DNA of 64,000 nucleotides from Oscillospiraceae bacterium (GCA_017432615.1 JAFRIV010000047.1:1-64000); one strand, 5' to 3'. Positions 44,217-53,007 are shown, counted from the first letter of the stretch. Notes: generated from the sequence alone by a model not told the origin. Numbers and translations are program-made.

Positions 44217-44301
44217 GCAGACACAACGACCCTGAGATAAAAAATAAAAGCAGGGTGGTTGTGTCTGCTTTGAAAAAGGGGGAGGGGGGTTGCCCCTCCC
44301 C
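44217..44301 (-). terminator. Tandem stem-loops between binding-protein and permease genes
   Basis: Nearest the binding-protein stop, GGGGAGGGG pairs with CCCCTCCCC (44279-44301) and on the minus strand is followed by CTTTTT. Next, an 18-base arm at 44251-44268 pairs with 44217-44234 at 17 of 18 positions. Together they should partly terminate transcription and stabilise the binding-protein message. Confidence 0.8.
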
Positions 44302-44322
44302 TTCAAGATAACGGATTTACAA

Positions 44323-45666
44323 TCAGTTGACTTCGACGTCGAGGTTGTCGCCGACATTCTGCTTGAATGCAGAGATTGCATCTTCGCGGGACAGAGCGCC
44401 GGAAGTGTACTGACGAACTGCATCACGCCAGTAGTTGTTGATGGTCTCATCATACTGGGTGAGGTTCTTGCCGTTTGCGTACTGGTTGGCCGGTACGAAC
44501 ACGTCGAACATGTTCTGACCGCCGAGGAATTCAACTTCGCCGTTGGACATGGCCATGACCGTGCCGGAAGCAACCGTATCCTTCGTGCCGCCTTCACCGT
44601 TCAGAGTGCCGTTTGCCCAGTAGTACTGGAGAGAGGTCTCATCGCAGTCAAGGGTGATCCACTTGATGATGTCAGCAACAACTTCTGCCTTCTCCGTGCC
44701 AACAACCGTTTTGCCGGCGAGGACCCAGGTGCCGCCCCAGAAGAAGCCGATGTTCGGGGTGCAGACTGCCCAGTCACCAAAGGAGCTGTTGTCATCCGTG
44801 CCGCAGTTCGGAGCGAGAGTGTAGTTGATCAGCCATGCCGGACCGTAGAAACCGAAGACGCCGCCGTCCTTCTGCATGTCACCGAACCAGCCTTCGGTCC
44901 AGTCCTGCGTGTCATGATGATAGCCGTTGTCCATGAGCTTCTTGGAGAGATCAAGGAACTCTTCACGAGCCGGGTCGATGTTGAGTGCGCCGTCTACAAT
45001 CCAGCCGGTGGGAGAGCTGTTCTCCACTGCGTGCCACATATCGCCGTCACCGGAGATGATTGCATAACCCTTTTCCTTCAGTTCTGCAGCTGCTTCAAAG
45101 AATTTATCCCAGTTGCCGGTGCCTGCGCCGATCTTCTCAGCGACGAACTCAGGATCGTCAGTGCCCCAGACATCCTGAGCGATGGAACGACGGTAAATGA
45201 AAGCACCGCCGGTTGCCTGATAGCCAAGGCCGACGAGTTTGCCGTCGGAAGGACGAGTGCCGATATCGATGGTGTACTGAGCAATGTCAGCAGCTTCGGT
45301 AGCAGCTGCAACATCGATGCCGAGGTCTTCATAAGCTGCTGCATACTCTGCCGCATCGCCCTGTGCATACTTCAGCACGAATGCTGCTTCTGCGCAGTAG
45401 ATATCAGGGGAGTTTGCATCAGCTGCCTGAAGAGCCTGGTCCAGAGCGGGCTGGTAGAGACCGTCTGTGGTGGCAACGATGGTGGTCTTTACATCGTACT
45501 TTTCAGCAACATCGGGATGCGCTTCCATGTACTTGGTGATCATGCCGGGGACTTCATCCGTGAAGGACATCACATTGATGGTTGCTTTGCCATCTGCGGA
45601 TGCGCTGATTGCACAGAGAGAAAGGACCATGCAAAGAGCAAGTGCGAGTGCGAGAACTTTCTTCAT
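44323..45666 (-). CDS. Extracellular sugar-binding protein of the MalFG-type importer
   Basis: A 447-residue family 1 solute-binding protein. Signal peptide residues 1-24 end ISASA; there is no lipobox. Mature domain: TINVMSFTDEVPGMITKYME, NSPDIYCAEAAFVLKYA and WDKFFEAAAELKEKGY. It delivers oligosaccharides to the permease pair. AGGAGGAAATTCC precedes the ATG. The gene follows lacI by 57 bases, so repressor and transporter share a transcript. Confidence 0.92.
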   Translation of the reverse strand: MKKVLALALALCMVLSLCAISASADGKATINVMSFTDEVPGMITKYMEAHPDVAEKYDVKTTIVATTDGLYQPALDQALQAADANSPDIYCAEAAFVLKYAQGDAAEYAAAYEDLGIDVAAATEAADIAQYTIDIGTRPSDGKLVGLGYQATGGAFIYRRSIAQDVWGTDDPEFVAEKIGAGTGNWDKFFEAAAELKEKGYAIISGDGDMWHAVENSSPTGWIVDGALNIDPAREEFLDLSKKLMDNGYHHDTQDWTEGWFGDMQKDGGVFGFYGPAWLINYTLAPNCGTDDNSSFGDWAVCTPNIGFFWGGTWVLAGKTVVGTEKAEVVADIIKWITLDCDETSLQYYWANGTLNGEGGTKDTVASGTVMAMSNGEVEFLGGQNMFDVFVPANQYANGKNLTQYDETINNYWRDAVRQYTSGALSREDAISAFKQNVGDNLDVEVN

Positions 45667-45723
45667 TTTGGAATTTCCTCCTAATAAAATTTGTGATTAT
45701 ATAATATTGCGGTGACCCGCTAA

Positions 45724-46737
45724 TCACACAAGTTTTTTGACGGATTCTCCGGGAAGCAGTTCTCCCGGAACAATGATCCTGTCGAGAAGCGCTGTTCTGG
45801 GATGCTCGATCAGCTCAATCAGCTTTACGGCGGCTTCTTTTCCGAGTGCTTCCGTATCCTGCCGCAGTGTTGTAATTTTGGGGCTGACGATCTGGGAGGT
45901 GATAATCCCGTCATAACCGACGACCGAGATATCTTCAGGAATTGCAAGCCCAGCTTCCAGAATTGCCTGAACACCACCAGTCAGAGAATAATCATCGGGG
46001 AACAGAATACAGGTTGGAATCTCTGATAACTGTAAAAGTTTTTTCGTTGCTTCATAGCAAGCTTCGGGATCATAATAACGCGACTGGATCAGATAGTTTT
46101 CCGGGACCGTAATTCCGAACTGTTCGCATCCCCTGTAGAATCCGATCTTGCGGTTTTCTGTCACGGCTGTCGGTTCCCCGTAGATAAAAGCAATCTTTTT
46201 ATGCCCATTTGAACACACATAGGAAACCAGCTGTTCCACCCCGTCAATGTTGTCGGACAGGACAGAAGCCCGATTATTAAACATGTGGTCGATCGTGACG
46301 ACCGGAAGAGAGGAATTTACGACTTCCACAACCTGGCTGTCGTAAAAGTCCACACAAGCCATCAGCACACCGTCCACACCACGGTACAGGCAATGCTGCA
46401 GGTAAGTGGCACTTTTCCCGCCAATATTGCGGTTGTTGATGAAAGTGATGTCGTAACCTTCTTTTTCCGACTCTTTCCGAAAACTGTCAAGGAGCGCGGC
46501 AAAAAACTCATGTGTCAAGCCCTTTCCGCCTTCATCCACAAAAAGCACTCCGAGGTTGTTGGTGCGGTTCGTCTTCAGAGCCCGAGCAGCAGAATTGGTG
46601 AGATACCCCAACTCATCCGCCACAGCCTGAATACGATCCCTTGTATCCGGACCGATATCGGGCATGTTGTTCAAAGCCTTGCTGACCGTCGCCGTAGAAA
46701 CGCCGCACTTGGCCGCGATGTCCTTCAGCGATACCAT
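45724..46737 (-). CDS. LacI-family transcriptional regulator
   Basis: A 337-residue regulator. The helix-turn-helix VSLKDIAAKCGVSTATVSKA with the hinge helix region (residues 2-60) is followed by a sugar-binding core (about 60-337: NLGVLFVDEGGKGLTHEF, VVTIDHMFNNRASVLSDN, CILFPDDYSLTGG). It likely represses its own operon until an oligosaccharide binds; two operator candidates lie upstream. Start ATG 46737 chosen for homology; an ATG 12 bases earlier is possible. Confidence 0.93.
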   Translation of the reverse strand: MVSLKDIAAKCGVSTATVSKALNNMPDIGPDTRDRIQAVADELGYLTNSAARALKTNRTNNLGVLFVDEGGKGLTHEFFAALLDSFRKESEKEGYDITFINNRNIGGKSATYLQHCLYRGVDGVLMACVDFYDSQVVEVVNSSLPVVTIDHMFNNRASVLSDNIDGVEQLVSYVCSNGHKKIAFIYGEPTAVTENRKIGFYRGCEQFGITVPENYLIQSRYYDPEACYEATKKLLQLSEIPTCILFPDDYSLTGGVQAILEAGLAIPEDISVVGYDGIITSQIVSPKITTLRQDTEALGKEAAVKLIELIEHPRTALLDRIIVPGELLPGESVKKLV

Positions 46738-46788
46738 TGCTCTGCCCAACCTTTCTTTGTTTTACAACACCCTAAAACCATCAATTTT

Positions 46789-46841
46789 TAACGTAATCGT
46801 TTTCGTGAGGCTATGATACCGCCTTTTTCACTTTTTTGCAA
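46789..46841 (-). promoter_or_regulatory. lacI operon promoter with overlapping LacI-type operator
   Basis: On the minus strand TTGCAA (46836-46841), 17 bases, TATCAT (46813-46818), then directly downstream the LacI-like half-palindrome ACGAAAACGATTACGTT (46789-46805). Position over the transcription start fits autorepression. Confidence 0.65.
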
Positions 46842-47030
46842 GAGGGAAAGTGCAAAAAATCAAATCTTCCCTAAAATTTATTAGAAATAAACAAATAATG
46901 GAACTTAAATTTATGCAAATTGCATACTTAACAATTTCGAAAGAGTAGACATAACAGCAAAACAATGAAAGATTTTTTCTTGTATTTCGTAATATTAAAA
47001 TCTTTTTCAGGTTAAAAACGGCAGAAACGA

Positions 47031-47053
47031 CCGTAATCGATTTCGGTATTATA
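47031..47053 (-). promoter_or_regulatory. Second LacI-type operator behind a TATAAT box
   Basis: CCGTAATCGATTTCGG (47031-47046) is a near-perfect palindrome centred on CG, the LacI/CcpA operator pattern. Minus-strand TATAAT (47048-47053) immediately precedes it. It is about 240 bases upstream of the first operator. Confidence 0.6.
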
Positions 47054-47159
47054 GAAACGGAAAACTTTGAATTCCATTTCATGTAACGAAAATCAGGTAA
47101 AAGAATAAACTCGGCATCAACTCGGCAAACTCAGGTTTTATGGAAAGAACAGCAGAAAA

Positions 47160-47190
47160 ACCCCTGCAACGACGTAAAGCTGCTGCAGGG
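47160..47190 (-). terminator. Terminator of the mgl-type operon
   Basis: On the minus strand CCCCTGCAGCAGC pairs with GTCGTTGCAGGGG, allowing one bulge, and is followed by TTTTT. Confidence 0.7.
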
Positions 47191-47202
47191 GAAAAGCCGT
47201 AT

Positions 47203-47619
47203 TTATTTTTTCAGCGCTTTTCCGATCTTGACCTGATTCGGCAGGCGCTGCAGCCGGGGAAAGGCCTTGTTATACCAGGCGGAAAGCTCTGCCCTGGCTT
47301 CGGGAGTAAGATAAGCAATCAACGGCAGGGCATGAGTCTGAATGGCGACCAGCATCCATTCTGAAAGCGTATTGCCAGGATAACTGCTGCTTGCAGTCAG
47401 CAGAAAGCGAACAAGCGCTTCTGCTGTCTGCGCATCGGGGACTTCTCCGGCTAGTTCCCGGACGGCTGATTCCACGGCGGCATAATACTCCGTATGAACA
47501 GGGCTGTCCCGCGCGGAATCCGGCATCCCAAAGATCCCCTCGCCGAACTTGCGGTTGGCAATCAGATCCTCTACGGCGGCAAGGTAATCTCTCGTCAGTC
47601 TGTCCAGTTTTTCAGTCAT
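47203..47619 (-). CDS. Unknown soluble protein at the end of the mgl-type operon
   Basis: A 138-residue, probably all-helical protein that I cannot assign. Notable stretches are RDYLAAVEDLIANRKFGEG, AEALVRFLLTASSSYPGN and PEARAELSAWYNKAFPRL; the C-terminus is basic. It begins 8 bases after the permease gene ends and is followed by the operon terminator, so it is co-expressed with the importer. Confidence 0.65.
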   Translation of the reverse strand: MTEKLDRLTRDYLAAVEDLIANRKFGEGIFGMPDSARDSPVHTEYYAAVESAVRELAGEVPDAQTAEALVRFLLTASSSYPGNTLSEWMLVAIQTHALPLIAYLTPEARAELSAWYNKAFPRLQRLPNQVKIGKALKK

Positions 47620-47627
47620 TGCGGATC

Positions 47628-48641
47628 TTATTTTTTCGCGATGTACTTCCGGATGTCGAGTGCAACGGCAATCACGATAACGAGGCCCTGTACCACATAG
47701 TTGTAATACGGGTTGACATTCAGGAACTGGAGAATGATCTTCAGCAGTTCAAATACCAGCACGCCGACGAGGATGCCGGGGACGGTACCGATACCGCCGG
47801 TGGTGGAGACGCCGCCGATGGTGCACCCTGCGATGGCTTCCAGCTCATAGCCGGTACCCATGGAGGCTGACGCGCCGCCGGATTTTGCAGCCAGCAGGTA
47901 ACCGGCAATTGCATACATCACGCCGGCAGTTGCATAGATACGGATCAGCGTTTTTGTGGTGTTTACACCGGACACTTCCGCTGCAACTTCATTTCCGCCG
48001 ATTGCATACATATATTTGCCGTGCCGGGTCTTATTGTAAATAAACCAGAAGAGAAGGCCGAACACCAGTGCAACAAACAGCAGGTAAGGGAGATGGAACC
48101 CTCTCGTGTTGCCGATCCTTCCGGTGATCAGTTTGGTATAGATCTTCTGGAAGCCGCCGATAGGCTGCGCATCGGAGATCACCAGCGCAATGCCGTAGAT
48201 AATGGTCTGGGTACCCAGGGTCGCAATGAAGGGCGGAACATGAAGCTTGGTTACGATCAGGCCGTTGACCAGGCCGAATACCAGGCCGACCGCTACAACA
48301 ATCAGAAATACCAGAGCGATATTCATCTCCGGAACGTTCTTCCAGAGCCGGCCGGTGTAATCTCCGCGCTGGCAGAGGATACCGGCAAGGCAGGCTGCAA
48401 AGCCGACCTGACGCCCGGCGGAAAGGTCAGTGCCCTTAGTGATCAGACAGCCGGATACGCCGAGCGCGATAAGGAAACGTACAGCGGTATTGCTCATCAG
48501 ATTGCCGAAGTTTGCCCAGGATGCGAAGTTATCCACACGGAATCCAACGATGACTGCGGCCAGAACGAGGAGCACGGCAATCGGGTTGCCCTTGATTACG
48601 TCCAAAAACTTTTTTCCGAAACCGGATTTTGTATTCTGCAT
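47628..48641 (-). CDS. mglC: Galactose/ribose-type ABC permease
   Basis: A 337-residue membrane protein with about ten helices, MglC/RbsC type: FLIALGVSGCLITKGTDLSA near the N-terminus, VPPFIATLGTQTIIYG, and the C-terminal GGVSTTGGIGTVPGILVGVL are hallmarks. It forms the homodimeric channel for the MglA-type ATPase encoded 18 bases upstream. MglC is the closest name by order and motifs; the sugar is not proven. Confidence 0.93.
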   Translation of the reverse strand: MQNTKSGFGKKFLDVIKGNPIAVLLVLAAVIVGFRVDNFASWANFGNLMSNTAVRFLIALGVSGCLITKGTDLSAGRQVGFAACLAGILCQRGDYTGRLWKNVPEMNIALVFLIVVAVGLVFGLVNGLIVTKLHVPPFIATLGTQTIIYGIALVISDAQPIGGFQKIYTKLITGRIGNTRGFHLPYLLFVALVFGLLFWFIYNKTRHGKYMYAIGGNEVAAEVSGVNTTKTLIRIYATAGVMYAIAGYLLAAKSGGASASMGTGYELEAIAGCTIGGVSTTGGIGTVPGILVGVLVFELLKIILQFLNVNPYYNYVVQGLVIVIAVALDIRKYIAKK

Positions 48642-48659
48642 TTGTCTATCCCCCTGTTT

Positions 48660-50171
48660 TTATTCAAACTGTGTGGCCAAAGCCATGATACTTTCCTGTG
48701 TTGCGTCGGCTCCGTTGATAAAGCCGGTGACGCGCCCGTCACACATGACCATGATTCTGTCGGACATACCGATCAGTTCACTCATCTCTGAACTGATCAT
48801 GATGATGCTTTTTCCTTCACGGGCAAGCTGTTCAATGATGCAGTAGATCTCGTACTTGGCGCCGACGTCGATGCCTCGCGTGGGTTCATCCAGGATCAGT
48901 ACATCCGGGTTGTTGGCAAGCCAACGGCCTACCAGTACTTTCTGCTGGTTGCCGCCGGAGAGTGACTTGATCTGCGTTTTGGAAGAAGGCGTTTTAATAT
49001 TCATCTTCTTCACGTTGTCCTGAACCAGCTGCTCCACTTTTTTGCTGTTGATGGAAATACCGAAATCGAGATACTGATCGAGAGACGAGATAGAGATATT
49101 GTCGGCTACGCTCAGCACGCCCATGATGCCGCTTCCGCGGCGATCCTCCGTCAGCATCGCGACGCCCTGATCGATGGCGGACTTCGGGCGTGTAATGTTC
49201 AGTTCCTTGCCTTTGTAGGTGATCTTCCCAGAAGTGTGTGAACGGATACCGAACAGACCTTCCATCAGCTCCGTCCGCTGTGCGCCGACGAGCCCGCCTA
49301 CACCCAGGATCTCTCCCTTCCGGAGGTCAAAGCTCACATGGCGGAAGCTCTTGGGATTGATGGAGGTAAAATCCTCCACCTTAAAGACCACCTCACCGGG
49401 GACATTGTGTCTCTCCGGATAGAGATTGGTGAGTTCGCGGCCCACCATTTTGGTGATGATGTCATCCGTGGTCAGTTCACTGGCCGGCCAGGTGCCGATA
49501 TACTGCCCGTCACGCATGATCGTCACTTCATCCCCAATGCGCAGGATCTCATCCATCTTATGGGAGATGTAGACGATGGCAACCCCTTCCGCCTTAAGAT
49601 CTTCCACAATGCGGAAAAGAGCTTCCACTTCATTTGCCGTCAGGGAGGAAGTCGGTTCGTCCAGGATCAGCACACGGCAGTTGGCGGAAACTGCTTTGGC
49701 AATTTCCACACTTTGCATCTGGGATACACTCAGTTCGCCAACCTTCTGTTTTGGATCAAAGTTCATCCGCACTTTTTTCAGAAGCTCTGCCGTATCGGCA
49801 TACATCTTCTTGTGGTCGACGATGGAGATAAAACCCAGGGCTTTCTTCATGGGATAGCGCCCGAGGAAGATGTTTTCACCCACTGTGCGGGCAGGGATGG
49901 GCTGCAATTCCTGATGCACCATGGCGATCCCTTTGTTCAGGGCATCCATCGGGTCCTTGATCTGCACAGGTTCTCCGTCGATAAAGATCTGCCCTTCATC
50001 CATTTTGTAGATGCCGAACATGCACTTCATCAGGGTCGATTTCCCTGCCCCATTTTCTCCCATCAATGCGTGCACTTTTCCTGGATGGAGCCGGAGTTGT
50101 ACATGGTCAAGGGCTTTCACGCCCGGAAATGACTTGCATACATCCCGCATCTCCAGAACAAATTCAGACAT
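48660..50171 (-). CDS. mglA: Galactose/ribose-type ABC importer ATPase (double domain)
   Basis: A 503-residue MglA/RbsA-type protein with two ABC domains. Walker A of the first half is GENGAGKST (about 38-46), signature LSVSQMQSVEIAKA and Walker [12 protein letters not shown]. In the second half the Walker A is degenerate (GGLVGAQRTEL) and the signature is [14 protein letters not shown], the normal asymmetry of this family. ATG 50171 is used because TTGGAGG is ten bases upstream. It is separated from the binding-protein gene by a stem-loop. Confidence 0.94.
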   Translation of the reverse strand: MSEFVLEMRDVCKSFPGVKALDHVQLRLHPGKVHALMGENGAGKSTLMKCMFGIYKMDEGQIFIDGEPVQIKDPMDALNKGIAMVHQELQPIPARTVGENIFLGRYPMKKALGFISIVDHKKMYADTAELLKKVRMNFDPKQKVGELSVSQMQSVEIAKAVSANCRVLILDEPTSSLTANEVEALFRIVEDLKAEGVAIVYISHKMDEILRIGDEVTIMRDGQYIGTWPASELTTDDIITKMVGRELTNLYPERHNVPGEVVFKVEDFTSINPKSFRHVSFDLRKGEILGVGGLVGAQRTELMEGLFGIRSHTSGKITYKGKELNITRPKSAIDQGVAMLTEDRRGSGIMGVLSVADNISISSLDQYLDFGISINSKKVEQLVQDNVKKMNIKTPSSKTQIKSLSGGNQQKVLVGRWLANNPDVLILDEPTRGIDVGAKYEIYCIIEQLAREGKSIIMISSEMSELIGMSDRIMVMCDGRVTGFINGADATQESIMALATQFE

Positions 50172-50285
50172 AAAACACATGCCTCCAATCTTTTTCCGTA
50201 ATCTTAGCCATGCTCTTTGCGCTGCCGCAGGAGAGGGAACCGTCCTCTGCAGCACTGCAAAAAGCATTGTGCTTCTTCCTACAGA

Positions 50286-50314
50286 AAACGGGTGAGCAGA
50301 ATGCTCACCCGTTT
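50286..50314 (-). terminator. Intercistronic stem-loop between mglB and mglA
   Basis: AAACGGGTGAGC (50286-50297) and GCTCACCCGTTT (50303-50314) form a perfect 12-base-pair stem around five bases. It lies 44 bases after the binding-protein stop and probably reduces read-through into the ATPase gene. Confidence 0.75.
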
Positions 50315-50357
50315 ATGTTTCAATCAAACGGGGCTAAGACAATAGCCTGAGTTTGGA

Positions 50358-51377
50358 TCAATAATTTGCCTCGGCGTAGGCTTTGTCAACCATGACGTAG
50401 TCTACCCAGTAATAGTTCTGGATCTCTTCACCGTTGAGGAGCTGAACAGCAACATCAACAGCAGCATGAGACTGGCCAACAGCATCGTTCAGAACGGTAC
50501 CGGACATCTCACCTTCCTTGATCAGCTGGACGGCTTCTTCCAGAGCGTCAACACCGTAGAGGTAGATGTCTTCACCGACGGTACGGCCGGCAGCGGTGAT
50601 AGCCGTTGCAGCGCCGAGAGCCATGGCGTCGTTGTTGCAGAATACAACTTCAACCTTGTCGCCAAACTGGGTGAGAGCGGAAGCGCAGAGCTCCTGGCCC
50701 TTGGTCTGATCCCAGTTACCAACCTGGTCGAACAGCTCTTCCACTTCAACACCGGCATCGGTGAGAGCCTTGACGGAGAACTCGGTACGATACTGCGCGT
50801 CAATGTTCTCGGGGTCGCCTTCAATCATAATGTAGGAGACTTTGCCGTCGCCGTTGAGATCGCCCTTGTTGTCAAGTGCGAGAACCATCTGGCCCTGGAA
50901 AGTGCCGGACTGGCGGGCGTCTGCACCGACATAGCAGACGGTGGGATTATTCAGGATGCCTTCGTAAGCTTCATCGATGGTATTGCCGTCTGCATCATAG
51001 GCAAGAGGCTCACGGTTGATCAGAACGAGGGGGATACCGGCATCGACGACCATGTCGATCACGGCATCTGCAGAAGAAGTCTGCACGAGGTTGAGGATGA
51101 TGACATCCATGCCCTGGGTGATGAAGTTCTGGACCTGGTTGGTCTGCTCGGCCATGTCATTCTTGCCGTCAGCCATGGTGATCTCATACTTCACAGTGTC
51201 GGTCTCGAGGGACTTGAAGTAATTCTCGATCTCGTTGCGGTAGAGCGTCATGAAGTTATCAGTAAACTGATAAATGGAGACGCCGACTTTGTACGTCTTG
51301 ACATCGTCTGCCGAAGCGACTGCGCAAAGGGTGAATACCATGCAGAGAGCAAGTGCCATTGCGAGGATCTTTTTCAT
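50358..51377 (-). CDS. mglB: Galactose/ribose-type binding protein
   Basis: A 339-residue periplasmic-binding protein of the sugar-binding family 4 (MglB). Signal peptide 1-22 ending AVASA, without lipobox. KVGVSIYQFTDNFMTLYRNE, VDAGIPLVLINREPL, VEVVFCNNDAMALGAATAI and YLYGVDALEEAVQLI match MglB well. ATG 51377 has AAAGGAAGAAACCC before it. First gene of the mgl-type operon, with an operator-like palindrome in its leader. Confidence 0.92.
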   Translation of the reverse strand: MKKILAMALALCMVFTLCAVASADDVKTYKVGVSIYQFTDNFMTLYRNEIENYFKSLETDTVKYEITMADGKNDMAEQTNQVQNFITQGMDVIILNLVQTSSADAVIDMVVDAGIPLVLINREPLAYDADGNTIDEAYEGILNNPTVCYVGADARQSGTFQGQMVLALDNKGDLNGDGKVSYIMIEGDPENIDAQYRTEFSVKALTDAGVEVEELFDQVGNWDQTKGQELCASALTQFGDKVEVVFCNNDAMALGAATAITAAGRTVGEDIYLYGVDALEEAVQLIKEGEMSGTVLNDAVGQSHAAVDVAVQLLNGEEIQNYYWVDYVMVDKAYAEANY

Positions 51378-51416
51378 GGGTTTCTTCCTTTCTTTTTTTG
51401 AGCGATGCTCATTTTT

Positions 51417-51477
51417 CAAAATTCGTATGACCGAATTTTGTTTAATTTATTGTAAGGCTTTCCGAGTACAAGGTCAA
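51417..51477 (-). promoter_or_regulatory. mgl-type operon promoter with 9-6-9 palindromic operator
   Basis: On the minus strand TTGACC (51472-51477), 17 bases, TACAAT (51449-51454). Just downstream CAAAATTCG (51417-51425) and CGAATTTTG (51432-51440) are exact inverted repeats with a six-base spacer, placed to block elongation. The neighbouring ROK regulator is the obvious candidate binder. Confidence 0.7.
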
Positions 51478-51565
51478 GAAAAATCTTTGATAAACCAAAA
51501 ATATTTGATGCACGGGATAGAGCCGGCATTCCTATAATATATTCTTAGGAAAGAAGAAAGCGCCG

Positions 51566-52699
51566 TCAGATACTGTTCAGAAAGTCCCTTATAAAACTTA
51601 GAGCCACTCCCAGCATGGAGCTGTACTTGCCGTAACGGCTGATGCGCAGATAGCTGCATTCCTTGTCGAAAGGATCGTTCTCTGCCAGCATTTCTTTCAG
51701 CTCAGGCAGATACGGTTCCAGAAATTCGGTAACATATCCGCCGAGGACGATATCACAGTCCAGCACCATGCGGATGTTGTGCAGGCCGATGACCAGATGC
51801 TTCTTGTAATCCTCCCACAGGGCGGATGCATCGGGGTCTTTGATTTCCAGCTTTCGGAAGAATTCTGTCAGCGTGATGCCCAGGTCTCCGCTGAGCCGTT
51901 GTGCACCGCAGTATGCCTCCAGGCACCCGCGCTTCCCGCAGGCACAGGGGAGACCGTTCCATTCCACGCACATATGGCCGAATTCCCCGCTGCGGTAATG
52001 ATCTCCCACATACTGGTCGCCGTTGACAAGCACAGCACCGCCCACGCCGTCGGCAAGGGAGAGAAAGGCTGTGCTTCGCCGCTCTTCACTGCCGAACCAT
52101 TCCGCAAAGCCGCCGCTGTTGCCGTCGTTTTCCACATAGACGGGATAGGGAATGGCCTGCACCAGCTGCTGCAGAGATACATTCCGGATATACAGGGTAG
52201 GGGCATAAAAAACCGTCTGGGAATCCGGAAGAATAATCCCCGCAAGCGTAATTCCCACCCCGAGAAGCCTTTCCCGGTCGATGTGGCTGCTGTCAATGAA
52301 TTCTTCCAGCTGCTGTGCTACAAAAGTGTGATAGTCTTCATCCTCTACATTATAATGATGGGGGAGATCCAGATAGGCGACCTGCTTTCGGGAGAGGTCC
52401 GCCGCGGAGAAACGAAGCCGATGGCCTGTTATACTGATACCAATAGCAAAACGGGCATCAGGAAGAATGCGAAGCTGCATGGCAGGCCTGCCTCCGGCCG
52501 ACTGCGCCGCACCGGCGTAATCGATCAGCCCGGCATTGATCAGCTCCGTTACATTCTGGTAGACCGTCGGCAGGCTGAGATTCAGATCCCGGGCAATATC
52601 TTGTTTGGAGCGGGGTTCGCCTGCATTGTACAAATAATGGTAGATGCTGCTGCGCGTCTGTTTGCGGCGGGCAGTAATGGCATCGTTCAGCTCGGACAT
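51566..52699 (-). CDS. ROK-family transcriptional regulator
   Basis: A 377-residue XylR/NagC-type regulator. N-terminal winged helix-turn-helix (about 15-65: YLYNAGEPRSKQDIARDLNL, SLPTVYQNVTELINAGL). The ROK domain has VYVENDGNSGGFAEWFG, LADGVGGAVLVNG and a zinc site GHMCVEWNGLPCACGKRGCLE in short form: CACGKRGCLEAY. Sugars or sugar phosphates usually relieve its repression. It lies between the mgl-type operon and the divergent ChvE-type operon and may control either. Confidence 0.92.
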   Translation of the reverse strand: MSELNDAITARRKQTRSSIYHYLYNAGEPRSKQDIARDLNLSLPTVYQNVTELINAGLIDYAGAAQSAGGRPAMQLRILPDARFAIGISITGHRLRFSAADLSRKQVAYLDLPHHYNVEDEDYHTFVAQQLEEFIDSSHIDRERLLGVGITLAGIILPDSQTVFYAPTLYIRNVSLQQLVQAIPYPVYVENDGNSGGFAEWFGSEERRSTAFLSLADGVGGAVLVNGDQYVGDHYRSGEFGHMCVEWNGLPCACGKRGCLEAYCGAQRLSGDLGITLTEFFRKLEIKDPDASALWEDYKKHLVIGLHNIRMVLDCDIVLGGYVTEFLEPYLPELKEMLAENDPFDKECSYLRISRYGKYSSMLGVALSFIRDFLNSI

Positions 52700-53007
52700 A
52701 TTGCAGCACCTCCTGCGGGAAAAGTTTCAAAAATGAGTTTTGCAAATTTATTTTATATATTTCTTTTATAAAAGTCAAGGGCTGGTTTTGCAAAAAACAT
52801 CTCTTTTGCATAAAAAGAAGGGAATATATTATGTTAATTGTGAAAACTATCCAAAAACCGACATGCTTTTTTGTGCAGAAAGACGAAAATCTTTGAAACG
52901 TAAATATGTAATTGACTTTTGTAAAAATACTTTATAAAATACGAACAAGTGGTGAATACCACAAATAAATTCCCTTAAACGGGAAAACAGAAGAAGGAGA
53001 AAGCAAA
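52700..53007. promoter_or_regulatory. Divergent promoter region of ROK gene and ChvE-type operon
   Basis: Minus strand: TTGACT (52773-52778), 17 bases, TAAAAT (52750-52755) for the ROK gene. Plus strand: TTGACT (52912-52917), 17 bases, TAAAAT (52935-52940) for the sugar operon. Three TTTTGCA motifs (near 52737, 52785 and 52803) lie around the ROK promoter and may be operator half-sites. No gene inside. Confidence 0.7.

Larger units (their letters stand above)
46738..47202. other. Regulatory intergenic region upstream of lacI
   Basis: The 465 bases hold the lacI promoter/operator, a second operator (47031-47046) and the terminator of the upstream operon (47160-47190). The remainder is AT-rich; an 84-residue minus-strand frame (46828-47082) spans both operators and is unlikely to be a gene. 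Confidence 0.6.

Noticed and set aside
46828-47082. 84-residue minus-strand frame between the two LacI operators
   Set aside because: Low-complexity AT-rich translation without ribosome binding site; it contains operator and promoter sequences.
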